From contig NZ_CP150096.1 in NCBI RefSeq assembly GCF_038396765.1, positions 4,323,001 through 4,387,000 of the forward strand: a DNA stretch of 64,000 bases, in the 5' to 3' direction. A program made the position numbers and the translations under genes. The notes under the pieces were generated by a model. It did no database searches, was not told the origin of the DNA, and saw only the letters and a list, made by a program, of their open reading frames with translations. Numbering within the stretch: position 1 is the first letter of the stretch; each line of letters opens with the position of its first letter. The stretch is from Chitinophaga caseinilytica. Its GTDB lineage: Bacteria > Bacteroidota > Bacteroidia > Chitinophagales > Chitinophagaceae. Positions 63,422 through 64,000 of the stretch are shown in pieces.

Positions 63422-64000
63422 ATGAAAAAGAGAAAAATCAAACCGACCTACCGGCCCGAGACCCGGGCCATTCGCATACAACCCGGCAGAACGCCGAACA
63501 TGGAACACAGCAGCCCGCTTTACCTGACTTCCAGCTTCTGTTATGAAGATTCGGAAGCCATGCGGGCCGCGTTCGCCGACGAAACGGACGCTTATATCTA
63601 CTCCCGTTTCAGCAACCCGACCGTAGAAGAGTTTTCCCAGCGCATGAGCGCGCTGGAAGGAGCGGAGAGCGGTTTCGCCACCGCATCCGGCATGAGCGCC
63701 ATTTTCGGCAGCTTCATGGCTTTCCTCAAAGCCGGCGATCACCTGCTGAGCAGCGCGTCCATCTTCGGCTCCACGCATACGGTCATCACGAAGTTCCTGC
63801 CCAAATGGAACATCCAGCATACGTATTTCGACGTCACCCGGCCCGAAACCATCGAAGCGCTCATCCAGCCCAATACGAAAATGATCTTCATCGAAACGCC
63901 CTCCAACCCGGGCCTCGACGTGATCGACCTGGAACTGGTATCGAAAATTGCGAAGAAGCACAATGTGCTCCTGAACGTCGATAACTGCTTCGCCACGCCC
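63422..64000 (+). CDS. Cys/Met metabolism PLP enzyme (O-acetyl/succinylhomoserine sulfhydrylase or cystathionine gamma-synthase), partial
   Basis: The visible 193 residues match the MetB/MetZ group of PLP enzymes: TRAIRIQPGRTPNMEHSSPLYLTS, YIYSRFSNPTVEEFSQRM, FATASGMSAIFGSF (PLP phosphate site), IFGSTHTVITKFL and FIETPSNPGLDVIDL. NVDNCFATP holds the PLP-pyridine Asp. The PLP Lys and C-terminus lie past the window. With metX nearby it probably forms homocysteine or cystathionine from O-acetylhomoserine. The exact reaction cannot be set from the fragment. Confidence 0.9.
   Translation, partial: MKKRKIKPTYRPETRAIRIQPGRTPNMEHSSPLYLTSSFCYEDSEAMRAAFADETDAYIYSRFSNPTVEEFSQRMSALEGAESGFATASGMSAIFGSFMAFLKAGDHLLSSASIFGSTHTVITKFLPKWNIQHTYFDVTRPETIEALIQPNTKMIFIETPSNPGLDVIDLELVSKIAKKHNVLLNVDNCFATP

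Overview
The window (about 54-55% G+C) looks like a chromosome segment of a Bacteroidota bacterium, probably a Chitinophagaceae/Chitinophaga relative. The signs are type IX secretion (T9SS) C-terminal tails on giant surface proteins, a TonB receptor with a carboxypeptidase-regulatory-like N-terminus, a DUF4270 lipoprotein, a bacteroidetal SpmA-SpmB fusion, and several TAnnTTTG-type -7 promoter boxes. The genus is an inference. No rRNA, tRNA, insertion sequence, prophage or CRISPR array was found.

1-15.6 kb is mostly housekeeping: a partial secreted subtilase, a histidine-phosphatase-fold protein lacking its catalytic residues, a lysine-degradation pair (ALDH7-type aminoadipate semialdehyde dehydrogenase and a DUF1338 2-oxoadipate dioxygenase) flanking a split YeeE/YedE sulfur transporter, panB, polyphosphate metabolism (ppk1, ppx), panC-panD with a flippase-like membrane protein, a half-length glycogen-synthase-like protein, a DUF4270 lipoprotein and metK.

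15.7-49.8 kb is a large exopolysaccharide (EPS) region. A minus-strand, tightly coupled operon (32.9 to 22.8 kb) carries a Wzc-like copolymerase, an acyltransferase, a Wzx-like flippase, a glycosyltransferase, a 34-residue membrane microprotein, a Wzy-like polymerase, a half-size TolC-like protein, a secreted esterase and a second acyltransferase. A plus-strand operon (42.9 to 49.7 kb) carries a lone response-regulator receiver, an initiating sugar-phosphate transferase with a degenerate receiver fused at its N-terminus, two family-2 glycosyltransferases, an epimerase, a family-4 glycosyltransferase and a methyltransferase. A divergent glycosyltransferase/acyltransferase pair (42.4 to 40.0 kb) shares its 518-bp upstream region. 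Two giant T9SS proteins, each beginning with an esterase domain, flank the minus-strand operon; one of them (39.8 to 33.0 kb) appears frameshifted near 38.38 kb. The co-occurrence of three acyltransferases and three related esterases suggests an acylated polysaccharide that is trimmed or anchored outside the cell (inference).

49.8-64 kb returns to scattered functions: a GNAT-nitrilase fusion, a DUF77 protein, a DUF2306 membrane protein with a divergent HxlR regulator, two tandem paralogous lipoproteins, a YeiH exporter, an SpmAB-type membrane protein, ychF, a stand-alone TonB receptor, and a methionine/sulfur cluster (metX, OsmC, a PLP trans-sulfuration enzyme cut by the window edge).
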